DNA of 64,000 nucleotides from Notospermus geniculatus. Its lineage: Eukaryota > Nemertea > Pilidiophora > Heteronemertea > Lineidae. Location of the stretch: NCBI GenBank assembly GCA_002633025.1, contig NMRB01000492.1:163230-227229 (forward strand), in the 5' to 3' direction. The position numbers were made by a program, and so were the translations under genes. Below, one piece after another: positions 1-11,385 of this stretch. The notes under the pieces were generated by a model that was not told the origin of the DNA, did not search any database, and saw nothing but the letters and a program-made list of their open reading frames with translations. Positions within the stretch are counted from its first letter, which is position 1. Each line of letters begins with the position of its first letter.

Positions 1-3000
1 ACTTGAACCCTCCTTTTGAAACACTTTCACAACTGAAGCCCTTTGCTCCTGGGGCGTGACAGGTTGTGCTTTTAGAACAGGGATACCTCCTGATTCTGGG
101 AAAATTGGTATTGAGAGATATCTCGCTGGTTCTTTTTCAGCTGCAGAAACAGTCTGCCCAGCCACAGGGGCATCCATCCTTTTGTCAGATATAGGTAACA
201 TCCCGCTGACTTGCACTGGCAGCTGGGGAGGTATCAATGGTTCTGAAGCTGCATTCATCAGTTCTTCTGCAGTAAAAACTGGTAAAGTCATTGCAGATGA
301 GCCTGAAAAATTAGGAGTGATATCCTGTATAAACCATGTTGGTGGATCGCCAAGTTCCGGGTGGGTGTCCAAGACAGGTACAGTTGGGAAAGCAGACTTT
401 TCATAATCATCCTGGGGTAGCTCTAGAACTGTTGCGGTGAATGCAGTCTTCCCGGATTCCCCCACGCTGAAAACGGTTGCCTTGAATGGACCAGATCCTT
501 TCCCAGGATCAACTCCAGGCATGTTTTTGACCAAATCATCAACCACGTCAGCAGAGAGTGCACCAGACTGCCCGACAAGGCTATTGGAACAAGTATCACT
601 ATGTTTCCCACGACTAGTAACAGGCGACGCACTGGCTTGTTCACCAAGATTCACAGCAGACAGTGTCCGGTAAATCTTGCCAAGTTCCTTCGCAGGTAAT
701 GTTTCACAAGCCTCATCCCCAACAGCAGATTGGTTGCTGGAGATTGTGCCAAGTTTCACAACTGAAAACTTATGTTTGTCCAGGTCAGCATCCGGCACAC
801 CAGTTACATGTTGTTTGCGCCCATCAGATGACAAATGTTTGTAACAGCCAAGATCAGCACCAGACACAAGTAAATCAGTATTAACTGGTTGTGAAAAATT
901 TCCAATTGAACGAGACGATGCTGATGTTAATGAATGCTCTGACTGTGGACAGACTGGCACATAAGCTGAGGAAGTGGTCACGACTTTCACAGTCTGAGGG
1001 GAGTGCTCTGTTACACTCGGCACTTTCTCAGTTTCTCTGGATACCTGCTGCATGGAAGAACTGACCACAGAGGCCTCACTGACACCAGCTACACGTTCTC
1101 CTTCAACGTTAGCAACAAGATTTACAGTCTTCAGTGAAGGATCAATGACATGTGGAGCCTTCTTCAGTTTATCACCCTTTTTCGACTGAACTGTAACATC
1201 CTGATCGTCTTCAGCGTGCCTCTTCAAATGGTGCAAGAGTGAATTGCGCTGCCGTGCTGTGTACTCGCAATGTGGACATTTTATAGGTTTTTCACCGGTA
1301 TGGAGTCGCATGTGAATCTTCCGGTGATAATGAGTTCGAAATGTTTTACCACACCCATCCCACTGACATTTGTACTTCTTCTCCTTCGTGTGATACACCA
1401 TGATATGTTGGACCAAATCCTTTTTCTCACAAAAGAGTTGACCACAACCATCGTAACTGCATGGGATCTCCTTAATCTTTAAATGAACACGGTCAATATG
1501 AACCCGCAGTGAACGACCTTTGGAAAATTTTTTCTCACACTGGTCACAGGCGTAACGTTTGTCCTCATGAACAGTTCGCATATGATCCTTTACGAGTTTT
1601 TTTGAATAAAAGGTCTTGGAACAAACTTCACAGACTTGGTCCCTAATCAATTCTTTATGCAACTTTAAGTGTGCAGACAAACTGGAAGAGGACCTAAACT
1701 CACGACCACATGTATCACATAAATGCTTACGCTTCACATTAGAACCATCTCCATGGGTTTGTTTGACATGTTTGGCAACTTCTCTTTTTACAGAGTTTGT
1801 ATAAGTGCAATGCGGACATTTTTCCTGGATTACTCCATGTTTCTTCCTGTGCGCCCACATCCCAGCTTTTGTTTTTGTCTTCCAGCCACACGTCGGACAC
1901 ACGAAATCTGCTCTGTTTTCAAGGTGGGTACTCCGATGATGGTACCAACTTGACCAACCTTGACACAGTTTCTGACACAGACGACACTCGTATACATATT
2001 TGCGTTTCAGTGACACAGCATCTTTATCTTTTTTATGAAGAATGTAATCATGCTGTTTTCCTGAACGTGCTGAATCAATGTCTTCATTCTGATTTGTCCT
2101 TGACCCACTGCCTACACCTCTGTCAGGGTGTTCAGAATCACAAAGAACGGGAGAAGAAAGTTTCAGAGGGCGGCCTCTCTGTTTTACAGTAACATCGCCC
2201 AAGGAGTCACCTTTAAATTTTGATTTTGTACTGCTACTACGTACACCCTTCTTGCGGGTGGACCTGACCATACGTTTCTGTGTTGACTTCTCAAGCTCTG
2301 TCTGCAAACTGGTTACTTTGCCTTTGGATGGCGCTGCTGATGCTGAACAATCAATATTTTGGCTGTTCTCCATTTCTGGCATGCCTGGGGACGACTTTGA
2401 CGGAGTAACATCAATCATGTCAATGGAAGCATCTCTGAACACCTTTGACTTGGACGGAAATGATTCTACAACTGAAGAGATTTCATTTGCTAGAGTGAAG
2501 GGGGTCAACTCAGCATATTTTTCATCTTGATTGATTGATGATTGGTTGTCCACGTGCAATGCTTGTCCCACTTTCTTTGACCTTTTTGAACTCTTATCGA
2601 CCTTTATAGAACTCTCCCTGAAGTAAGAAGATTATCAAACGGATAGAATACACTATCAACAATTAGCAAAACAGGCTGAGGTATCTACACATGTAGCTAA
2701 TACTAAGTATGTGACTGGTTAACAGTTCACGGACATAGGGTTGGCAACAGAAGGCACTGCTGGTCGTCGTGAAAGGGGCTGTTTCACTTTGAATTCAAGA
2801 TTGCGATTTGTGATCTGTGGGAAAACTGAAAGAGCTATGATCTTGCAATTTGGAGGGATAATTCTGTGTTTCACACCAATTTAAATGGTACAACAATCAA
2901 TAACATTTGAAGTAATTTTTTAAGACAAAAGGATTTAAAACTCTTCGTATACAAAGAAATTATTAATTGTTTTACATGATATTTGGCATATGGATTTGGG

Positions 3001-3255
3001 TGGCACTCAAATTAAGTCTGAACAGGATAGGTACTAGGAGAGTTGACGGTCTCACTGAAAGAAAACTAATTACTTACATAGTGGGAGCAGAAGTATTAAT
3101 CTGGCCATATACCAAGAGCAGATAAATGACGAAGTCTTCTGCCTCCATTTTTGAGTGTTTAACGGTGTTAAGAAACCATTTTTCTACAGATGAATGGACT
3201 TGCAGGCAGATACGACCTCCAGGAGGACTGGCATGATAATGAACTGACTGTTGGC
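1..3255 (-). CDS. C2H2 zinc-finger protein with AT-hook, 3' part (two exons, runs off the left edge)
   Basis: Probable nuclear DNA-binding protein. Two exons are seen on the minus strand. Exon 3255-3078 follows a strong acceptor (pyrimidine tract ending TTTTCAG) and ends at donor GTAAGT. Exon 2617 to beyond 1 follows acceptor TTACTTCAG. Phases agree (AT|G codon), and the frame is open across the whole 2.6 kb exon to the window edge. Going from N to C the second exon holds a Ser/Lys-rich stretch, a KQRGRPLK AT-hook-like motif (near 2165-2185), then about nine C2H2 fingers between 1985 and 1215. Two fingers have the CxxxxC spacing (CSYDGC, CQWDGC), one linker is the classic HTGEKP, and the last finger is CPHCEY...HLKRH. 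A long Ser/Thr/Val-rich tail without fingers fills 1-1210. The first exon begins in mid-codon, so 5' exons lie further right but were not identified. The family member is not recognised. Confidence 0.85.
2618..3077 (-). other. Intron of the zinc-finger gene
   Basis: The minus-strand sequence begins GTAAGT at 3077 and ends in a pyrimidine-rich TTCTTACTTCAG at 2618. Stops occur in all useful frames inside it. No repeat is recognised. Confidence 0.75.
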
Positions 3256-4877
3256 CTGAAAAGGGAAAATTAGTCTAAAAGTAGGGCTCAAGTCACAGTG
3301 GTCGGGCGGATACAGGATTTGGGAAAAGAGGGAGCGCCCTGTGCTGCTGAAATTTGCGCCAAATTCCAGAATTTCACAGTCGATTTTACAGATTTAAAAT
3401 TATTGGCTTAAAAAAAAATGGGAGGCGAACGACAGGTGCCCCTTCTGCGCCTGAGCATGTTGAGTAGTGAGTGCACCCTTAGTGGACCCCAACCCTAACC
3501 CTTAGGCCTAATGCCCTAACACCAACACTGTAAGCAGGTAACCCTAGCCTAGTCTAGGTAGACCAGTGGCTCTGGAGCTGAGCGAGGTGTAGTCGACTAG
3601 GCCTAGCCTAGTCGAAGTTGTTCTCTGTCTGCACTGCACAAACACCATCAACATGCTAACAGAAACTCCAAATTATTATATTAGGCTACCCCTCAAATCC
3701 ATCACCAATCAGCACAGCCAAAGTTAGTTATGTGTTTTTTCCGCACCACCAGGGGTGGGTCCAGGCCAGAAACTGTCACTGTCACACAACATGCACATGA
3801 TGCACGACGTGAGCTTTCCAAAATGTGATATTCTCGAATTGGGAAGTAGCAAGGCCGAAAACGTTATTAATTCAGTGACGTCAGTATCAGGTGGCTAGTT
3901 TAAACTGGTTCCAAACTTCACCGCTGCATTCCCGCGGCGCTAATGTCCGTTTGCTTTTGGAAACCTGTCATGTTACCTAAGAAGTGTTATGTTTATTTGT
4001 TATCTTTATGTTAACGTTCATCTGTTTTTGTATGTACATGTATCCTCTATGTAGGCCTACTGTCAACTGACAGTTAGAGTCAATCGACGTCATCTTCGGA
4101 GGTACTCGGCTATCTAGTTAGAGTGTAATAAAAAATTATAATTCTAATTCATGGTGCCGATGATTCTGTTGGGCAATCCTACGTTGCAGGCAGGTGTGGT
4201 AGAATCTAATGTCCCCATCTGATGTCCCCCCGCATTGTTTGTCACAGGATGGTCTTGGTCTCTCTATAGCCCTATTCAATGGTGCCGCTTAATCCGGTAG
4301 GGGCCTTTAGGCCTATGTATTCGGTTGCCATGGGGACCACCATATTGGGGGGGGGGGACATTAGATTCTACTACACCGGTCAGATATGCGAGGGTTAATA
4401 GCACTCAACTCACTGACAGTGCCTGGACCGCATCTCGAAAACAAGCGTCCGAGGTCACGTCAATCAATGCCACACCCAAGTTGACCTGGCGCCGTCTGGA
4501 CTGCCCCTGCCACCACCGCGTCTCATCACCGGCCAAGGTCACGTCATTCAGATGCACGTGTCTCGTCTCATGCCACTGCTGTCTGACAAGACCTATTTTT
4601 AGCTCCAGTCTTCTTCGATGGCGCCGTCTGGTCTGTACTGGCCCGCCACAACCCATTTTTTTCCCGACAGGCTTTTAGTGAATGCAATGAAAATGAAATG
4701 AAATATTGTGTCCCTGCCCTGTTAGCGGGAAAGCATGCAAAAATACCGTCCCGTGACATCTCAGCGGCGTCACTCACAGTTCGAATCGCGCACATCGTTT
4801 CAGTCATGAACCAGTTGATAGAAGTAGTGCTGGACATTTTGGGGGAAAGTGAAATTTTACATTACATTAAAAAGTCT
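3256..4877. other. Stretch upstream of the zinc-finger gene, no confident gene
   Basis: It should hold the missing 5' exons and the promoter of the minus-strand zinc-finger gene, but no ATG exon with matching phase could be chosen. It contains short palindromic TAGGCCTA-type sequences (around 3540-3610 and 4054), a run of ten G at 4349-4358, and otherwise nothing that I can identify. Short open frames around 4325-4678 look like chance. Confidence 0.4.
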
Positions 4878-5117
4878 TCCTTCCCTACCTGCACTAAACA
4901 TACCCGCGTTAAGGGAAACCTCTATTGACAATTTATTTAAAGTTCCGCTTATCACCCATGTAGAGTCACTCTCGCTCCTAGGGTACCCACGTATGCATTG
5001 TATTGTAAAAATACATTCTCCAATACTTGGGCGAAAGGCAAGACTACGGTAATGGAGAATGATGCAATCACCGCCAGTGGCGCCGGCTATCGACAAAAGC
5101 GGCAATATCGTGGCCGT
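4878..5117. repeat. Dispersed repeat, copy 1 (second copy at 45593-45866)
   Basis: About 240 bases match the segment at 45593-45866, sharing blocks such as CTAAACATACCCGCGTTAAG, CCACGTATGCATTGTATTGT and CACCGCC-GTGGCGCCGGCT. In the second copy the ends form an imperfect inverted repeat (TTAAAGGGCCACGGTA against TTAAAGCGCCACGATA) with TTAA at both borders, which suggests a non-autonomous DNA element with TTAA target choice. It lies just 3' of the unrecognised gene ending at 5118. Confidence 0.6.
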
Positions 5118-6175
5118 TTAAAGTGACCCAAAATGTGGCTGGATTATCTTAAAGAAACGGATACCGCAAAGAAGACTTCTCCTTCGGTATTTGTAGATAA
5201 AGTACCCTTCTGGGTCAAATACAAATCTCACTGTCCACTTGTACTCATCAACTGGGGTTAGCCAATGCCTCGGTTTCCCAAATGGGGAATAATCTGTGCA
5301 GTTCAAATCGAGAGACATGAATTCGTACCTGCTCATTCTTTCTTCCCAGTCATAATTTGACATTCGGGCCATAAAAAGGAGTAAATGTGTTGTGACTGTA
5401 TCGATGGCAGCAAGAAACACGTACCTAACTTTCATTTTGATGATTCTTGTCTTGTTTCTAGCGTACGAGAACTGATAAAGAAGCTGATGAATGATGAGTT
5501 TCACACCCTTATGCCTGATTGTTATATATAGATCTTTAGTCTCAGGGTGACGGCAAATNATATATAGATCTTTAGTCTCAGGGTGACGACAAATAGCAAA
5601 CCGGTATAACCAATATGTCAACTCGTCTTTGTGAAGATATTTGTATATCACTCTTGGTGATGAGGTCTTGGTGTTTCTTCTTAGATTCTGGTAAGTGGTA
5701 AGCTTCAGCGATATTTCCGTTTGTGAACCTTTTTTCGTGAAGTAATTGTCAGTCCATGTGATTCTCACACCGTAAATAACATAACCCTTGCTGCCCCTGC
5801 CGCCCCCTATCGGCGGAAAATGCCATATATCAACTTCATCAAACAGCTTATTCGAAAACCGTTTGCCAAAATCAGCTATCCGTTTCCCAGCGAAATCAAA
5901 CACAGCCCACATGCGATGCTTTTTATCCCAGCTGGTTAAGTAAGGCCCAGAAGTGTGGGTCCTCCCAGCAACCCCTTGGATTGTACATATACGTTCCATA
6001 GAGAGTAAGTTCTCCTGCCTCCGATACCCATATATATCTGTCGAATATGCGTCGATTTCAATTGCTTCGATTACCTGTCGTCGGATGTCAGAATAGAAAA
6101 TATAACCATATGTAGAAGACAATTTGGGTCCCCTTGTCGTGAAGTTTGCACGGACTGGATCTCCCGGTAATCTAC
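5118..6175 (-). CDS. Large terminal exon of an unrecognised protein (about 340 residues), broken by an assembly N
   Basis: The minus-strand frame is open for over 1 kb and ends in TAA at 5118-5120. The exon is preceded by an excellent acceptor (CTGTTTTCTCTCGCAG, exon start 6175) and starts in mid-codon, so upstream coding exons are expected but were not found. The product is rich in Tyr, Trp and Phe spaced as in beta-strand proteins (for example YGYIFYSDIRRQVIEAIEID, MWAVFDFAGKR), which vaguely recalls beta-propeller proteins, but I do not recognise the family. At 5559 a single N is flanked by about 35 bases repeated with one mismatch, giving the peptide ICRHPETKDLY twice. This is best explained as two contig ends that overlap and were not merged; the frame is kept across it. 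No membrane segment or signal peptide lies in this exon. Confidence 0.6.
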
Positions 6176-6231
6176 CTGCGAGAGAAAACAGACGACCATG
6201 GCCTAGCGGTAGTATTTTTCATGTCATTTAC

Positions 6232-6450
6232 TAAACCCTTAGAGCGCCGTTACCGAGTATACTCGGTGCAACAATTCTCTTTTTAAGGACCATTACCGAG
6301 TATACTCGGTAAAGGTCATAAAAATTAAAATTTCAAAACACAGTCATTTTTGGCAATTTTTTTTCTTTTTTCGGAAAAAAATTGTTTTCGAAAAAAAACC
6401 CGGTCATGGGGGAAGGAAAAGTTGAAAAAACCAGGCGCTCTAAGGGTTAA
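6232..6450. repeat. MITE with AACCCTTAGAGCGCC ends
   Basis: The ends are inverted copies: AACCCTTAGAGCGCC at the left and GGCGCTCTAAGGGTT at the right. Inside are two identical 16-base palindromes ACCGAGTATACTCGGT (6252-6267 and 6295-6310) and a purine-rich core. The right half recurs at 7800-7890, followed by the same neighbouring element. Confidence 0.7.
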
Positions 6451-6468
6451 ATATGAAGACAACTCCTC

Positions 6469-6656
6469 TAAAGAGCGGTTTACACATGCAACTTTTCATA
6501 TGCAACTTGTTGCGTAAACCTGATGAGACCAAAAAATTTCATCAAAGTTGCATGTGTAGGCTAAATGGGTAACTTGTTGCAACTGGATGTTGCTATGTGT
6601 AACATCACAGCAGTTGCAGCGGGTTGCAGCAACTTGCAACGTGTAAACCGCCCTTT
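6469..6656. repeat. MITE with AAAGAGCGGTTTACAC ends, copy 1
   Basis: Imperfect terminal inverted repeats (AAAGAGCGGTTTACAC at the left, GTGTAAACCGCCCTTT at the right) enclose short repeats of GTTGCAAC type. The same element with the same flanks occurs again at 7909-8105 with small indels, so either a segment of about 490 bases (about 6360-6840 and 7800-8295) was duplicated or two alleles were both assembled. Confidence 0.7.
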
Positions 6657-6840
6657 CCATGATAAAGAAACTCGTCCATCTAGTTTCTCATCCTCACAGG
6701 AACACTAATGCCCCGATCTTGTCATATGATTCACGATTTCTCGTCTCATTCCCAAGATCTAGCTTCAATTTAGCTGATTTCATCGTCCTAGCCGATAGCA
6801 ACAGTGGAATATCGGATTCCACTGCGTCAGTTGCTACATG

Positions 6841-7799
6841 GAGGTAGTACGGTATTGAGAAGGAGCGAACACGGACCCCACATCAAACAGTACAATCATC
6901 GTTCCGCTGTTTGCTAAAGTGATTAGGGGGACAATAGGCTAATAACGCCGCACGATGGTCGGAAAAAGCCGATCTAATCTTCGGTAGTTTCCGTGTGCAG
7001 TCAGCACTTCCCTTGTACAATGGTCAGAGTCCAAACAATAGAAGGGAACAATGGCAGTGGACGTTGCCTACGCACGAAAACTGAAAAATTCATCGTTTTC
7101 ATCGCGTCAAAAACAGCACCTCGCAGCATCTCGCACTGAAACGACCACCCGTATATGTTACCTGAACTAATCATCTTTTAAACTATCATAACGCAATCCT
7201 CTTCAAACTTTTCAGATGCGAAGAATCTCATTATCATTATCATTATCATGTTTACCTTAAAACGTAGATATCTTTATNGTACTGTAGGCCTATAGCGGAG
7301 CGGCTGTAACAGGCAGGGGACCAGGTGTTGCACAGTAAAAATGGTGGACATTCTTTTCATCACTTGAGAAATTAGACCCACTGTGATACCTTTTCTAACC
7401 CTTCATTAGGTAAGTCACTATACTTCAACTCATTCTTTCATGTGTAGCAACAACTTCCATGCTTAATTGATAACTAAGATAATTCAAATACTTGGACATT
7501 TCCACAGTCTCACTGGCCACATTTCTTGACTGCTCTGTATACACTACATCGATCGTATGTTCATGGATGAACCAGGTCACGGTAATAAACATAGTAGCAT
7601 AGCGCCTGTATTCAGGTCTCACCACACAGGGGAAAGTAGGACATCTTAAATAGGATGCTCGTGGCTTCCAATGTCCAATAATAGCAACTTCCTGATGGCC
7701 ATAGAGACTGACAAGCCTGGTTTCTCTGGCCATCGATGGTAGGCCTGTGCCCCTAGCCCTCGGCCTCCTGCCAGCGAACCGTTGTTGCCATTTGGCTTG
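6841..7799. other. No gene found; contains assembly N at 7278
   Basis: Nothing recognisable apart from a short ATTATC run (about 7229-7249) and a single N at 7278. Short open frames on the minus strand at 7425-7903 have no family features. Confidence 0.4.
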
Positions 7800-8295
7800 T
7801 TTTTTCTTTTTTCGGAAAAAAATTGTTTTCGAAAAAAAACCCGGTCACGGGGGAAGGAAAAGTTGAAAAAACCCGGCGCTCTAAGGGTTAAATATGAAGA
7901 CAACTCCTCTAAAGAGCGGTTTACACATGCAACTTTTCATATGCAACTTGTTGCGTAAACCTGATGAGACCAAAAAATTTCATCAAAGTTGCATGTGTCA
8001 ATAGGCTAAATGGGTAACTTGTTGCAACTGGATGTTGCTATGTGTAAACATCACAGCAGTTGCAGCGGGTTGCAGCAACTTGCAACCTAGTGTAAACCGC
8101 CCTTTCCATGATAAAGAAACTCGTCCATCTAGTTTCTCATTATCACAGGAACACTAATGCCCCGATCTTGTCATATGATTCACGATTTCTCGTCTCATTC
8201 CCAAGATCTAGCTTCAATTTAGCTGATTTCATCGTCCTAGCCGATAGCAACTGCTACAGTGGAATATCGGATTCCACTGCGTCAGTTGCTATATA
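7800..8295. repeat. Second copy of the 6360-6840 segment including the GCGGTTTACAC MITE
   Basis: Near-identical to 6361-6840 with indels of 1 to 6 bases (for example GTGTAGGCT against GTGTCAATAGGCT and ATAGCAACAGTGG against ATAGCAACTGCTACAGTGG). Such indels are typical of allelic copies. The two copies lie on opposite sides of the N at 7278. Confidence 0.75.
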
Positions 8296-8492
8296 GGCCT
8301 AGGCCTACCCGTATTTTGACCAGCAACAACGGGTTGCTACAGGACATACCTTTCAATTCCTGGTGCATTTTTGAAATACATTTTAATAACATACCAGAGA
8401 TACAATAAGAGCTACGTGTATTAGTGCTAATAAACGAACCTCTTACGCGGTGTATCTGGTATATTGGTAAATCTTGGTGTGTTGAGCTTCTG

Positions 8493-8645
8493 TGTCCGAT
8501 CAAGGCACTGAAGAATGCACATGAGTCTGTGTACGATCAAGGCACTGAAAAATGCACATGGGGAGTCTATACGATCAACAAGGCACTGAAGAATGCAATG
8601 AGTTTGTCTACGATCTAAAGCATTGAAGAATGCACATGAGTCAAG
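8493..8645 (+). repeat. Short tandem repeat, about four units of 36-40 bases
   Basis: Units built on GATCAAGGCACTGAAGAATG followed by CACATGAGTCTGT, four imperfect copies in a row. Confidence 0.75.
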
Positions 8646-8907
8646 ACAATCTTTTCCACGCCCATTGTGTTATATGCACGTGAGTCGAGATCATCTTGAT
8701 CACGCCCACATCACACTGAAAATCTGTCAAATTTTTGAAGGAAGAGGAAGCATCTTAACACAGGGTGCCCCCCCAAAGACACCAAGCGTACTTCCACTAG
8801 GCTACCCAGAGCCCAAAACTGGTGGATGGCGAATCTTTCTTGAAGAAAGAAGACACCAAGATATGGTCCGAGTTCCAGGCCCTATGGTGTAAAGCAAAGT
8901 AGGGGTG

Positions 8908-9080
8908 GTGTAACGTTCTTCAGTCTGGCCAGGTGGTAGTGTAACGTTCTTCAGTGTGGCCAGGTGGTGTAACGTTCTTCAGTGTGGCCAGGTGGTAGTG
9001 TAACGTTCTTCAGTGTGGCCAGGTGGTGTAACGTTCTTCAGTGTGGCCAGGTGGTGTAACGTTCTTCAGTGTGGCCATTT
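8908..9080 (+). repeat. Minisatellite, six units of 28-31 bases
   Basis: Six head-to-tail units starting GTGTAACGTTCTTCAGTGTG and ending GCCAGGTG, with the longer units carrying an extra GTA. Open frames across it are produced by the repeat. Confidence 0.85.
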
Positions 9081-9516
9081 TTCGGTGTGATTTTCATTGT
9101 TCGGAACACACTGGGAAACAGACGCACTGTTTCTCCAGGTGTATGTCGCTCATTGTCGAGTCGCTGCTTATTCCGCGCGTCAATCTACGTCACGCTGGCA
9201 CAGAGGCCTCACTGGAAAACGTTACACCGTTATATACGATGCTGAATATGCAGTTTGGCGGATGAGAGTCGAGGATTCTGACTTCGCTTCACAAGAATGG
9301 CTCTGCAGCTAAAATCGTCGGACCGAATCAAGGTATCTTGGTGTTATTTTTCTCCTCGAGTGGTTCTGTATCCATTCACGGGCGTTTTGGGGGCCCACCC
9401 TATAGTTGCTCCACAGAAAATTCCCCTGGTCATCCATTTTCAAGACAACAAGACGTACATACAATGTACCTTTCGAACCATCATTATCCAGTCGGGATCG
9501 CTGCCAATCGGAACTC

Positions 9517-11384
9517 TTTCCCCGCATGCTTTAACAATTCGTGGTTGCCCACCGAGCAGGCACAATCTTGACAGATTCGAACGATATAGGTAGATCAACA
9601 TTCTCGAAGTAGCACATTGAACAGCGCAGGCGATCAGAGACCGCGCATGCGCACTCAAAGAAAATATATTTGTGTCGTAGGAGTATCGTTCAAGAGTGAC
9701 GAAGGTAACATCCTCGTCCCCAGCGAACTGTTCTCGTGACATGTTCATAATGAAATGTTATCCCTCCAGTAAATTAGCTCAGCATATTTGCAAACCACCC
9801 GTGTTGTAAGAAACGAGCTTATCAGAGAATGTATCTTTGGGCCGGACATTATTCCAAATTCAAGAGGGATATTGATATGAAATGTACGCCAACTCTTTAT
9901 CTTTTCACAAACTTTATTTTCATGTAATTTTATCATACAGTGTTTGATACGTCAGAAAGAATGGAACTGACTGAGGAATGGGATCTCGCTCCAGTCTTCC
10001 TGCTGCCAAGATCTTCATTGAAAGTTTGCTCCCGTCGGTCAGTTTCGACTTCGGTATCAGTTTATGTCAGGTAGGCCTATGTCTCACACCATTTAAGTTG
10101 GTGTTAACACGGTGTTTACAATGCATTAAAGCATTAACACCAACTTTGTTAACACCAACTTTGGTGTTAACACCAACTTTGAAATCACCCATCCACATAG
10201 TGATGGCGCTCAACGTTAATTGCTTACTACTATTATAGTTCTGAGGCCAAAGCGCCGACCACTACGGGCCAGAAGGAAATTCTCCATGGCCGGCGGGTTA
10301 ACCGCTGCAAGGGATTCAATGCATCATAAAACCGTTGCCGTGAGTCTGCAGAATGTGGTTGACCTCATCATCCACGTCCCATGCATCAAGTCCTACCTCA
10401 GTCTCGGGAACAATGAAATAGTGAGACCAGGACGAAAGGCCAATCAAAGAAACAGTGGTGTGTTTGCACGAAATTATTGCGGTCGTATTTGAAATGTGAT
10501 TTGTTGATATTTCGATACAGACGAAGGACTGGAATAAAGTCACAAGTAAATCATTCCGATCTGTACGGTTGGGGGTCAAATCCATTTCCGGAGAAGCGCA
10601 AATATTTCGCACAGCCAAAACGGTTTATACATGTATGTTTGGAGGCTGGGAAAGGACATGCCCATCACATGATTTGTTTTCTCAGCGTATGTTTTTTTTC
10701 GGTGGTTATCTCGATCGATCGACTTTTGTCTTTCATCTGGTGCACATAAAGTTGATGACGATTCCGAATCCCGTTGTCTGACTGAAATGAACATATCCCA
10801 ATGATTTCTGAAGGCAAAAACTCACGTCGAGAGGTGAGATGAGATGTTCGTCGGCGATTGACCGCATGCGTTGGCAGAATTTCAATTGGTCATTCACCGG
10901 CTTCAACAACCACTCTGGATTACTTCCTGGATGCGTACTGTAAACGAATCAAGTTAGATAACTGGGTCCGACGTATAACAGACGATTATTTTCTCGGATC
11001 TCGCGAAATTCTTCGTCTGAGATTTCGACCCTTCTGCCCTCGCTGATAAACCGGTGCTCGCGTTCCTTCCTGATGAGAGACTGAGTTCACTTTATCTTTC
11101 AAGGCTCCAACATCAGAGAATGAAACAATAACTCAAATCATGAGACAATATACATGTAGTATAATGGTATTAATAAACCATGCTACATCCGATCAATGAA
11201 GCCCTTCTATAAATAATGCCCTTTTGTGTAATATTTGTCCTTGAGTTAATCGGTGAATGCAGACCTTTTGCTCCGGACCTGACGCCAGGTTTTTATCAAG
11301 AGACCAATCTGAATAACTTAAAAAAAATATGATGCTTTCATGATGCTGAATACACGCAACTCAGCATGATAGGGCCTTGAGTTT
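9517..11384. repeat. Left copy of a 1.87 kb near-identical duplication, ends at N 11385
   Basis: From TTTCCCCGCATGCTTTAAC at 9517 to CCTTGAGTTT at 11384 the sequence is repeated almost base for base at 11386-13247. Differences are scattered substitutions and small indels. The only thing between the copies is one N, so contig overlap or retained haplotypes is much more likely than a real tandem duplication. No gene is recognised inside; open frames such as 10285-10492 (+) and 9440-9748 (-) occur in both copies and are unassigned. A palindromic AACACCAACTTTGGTGTT repeat near 10096-10180 is longer here than in the right copy. Confidence 0.85.
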
Positions 11385-11385
11385 N

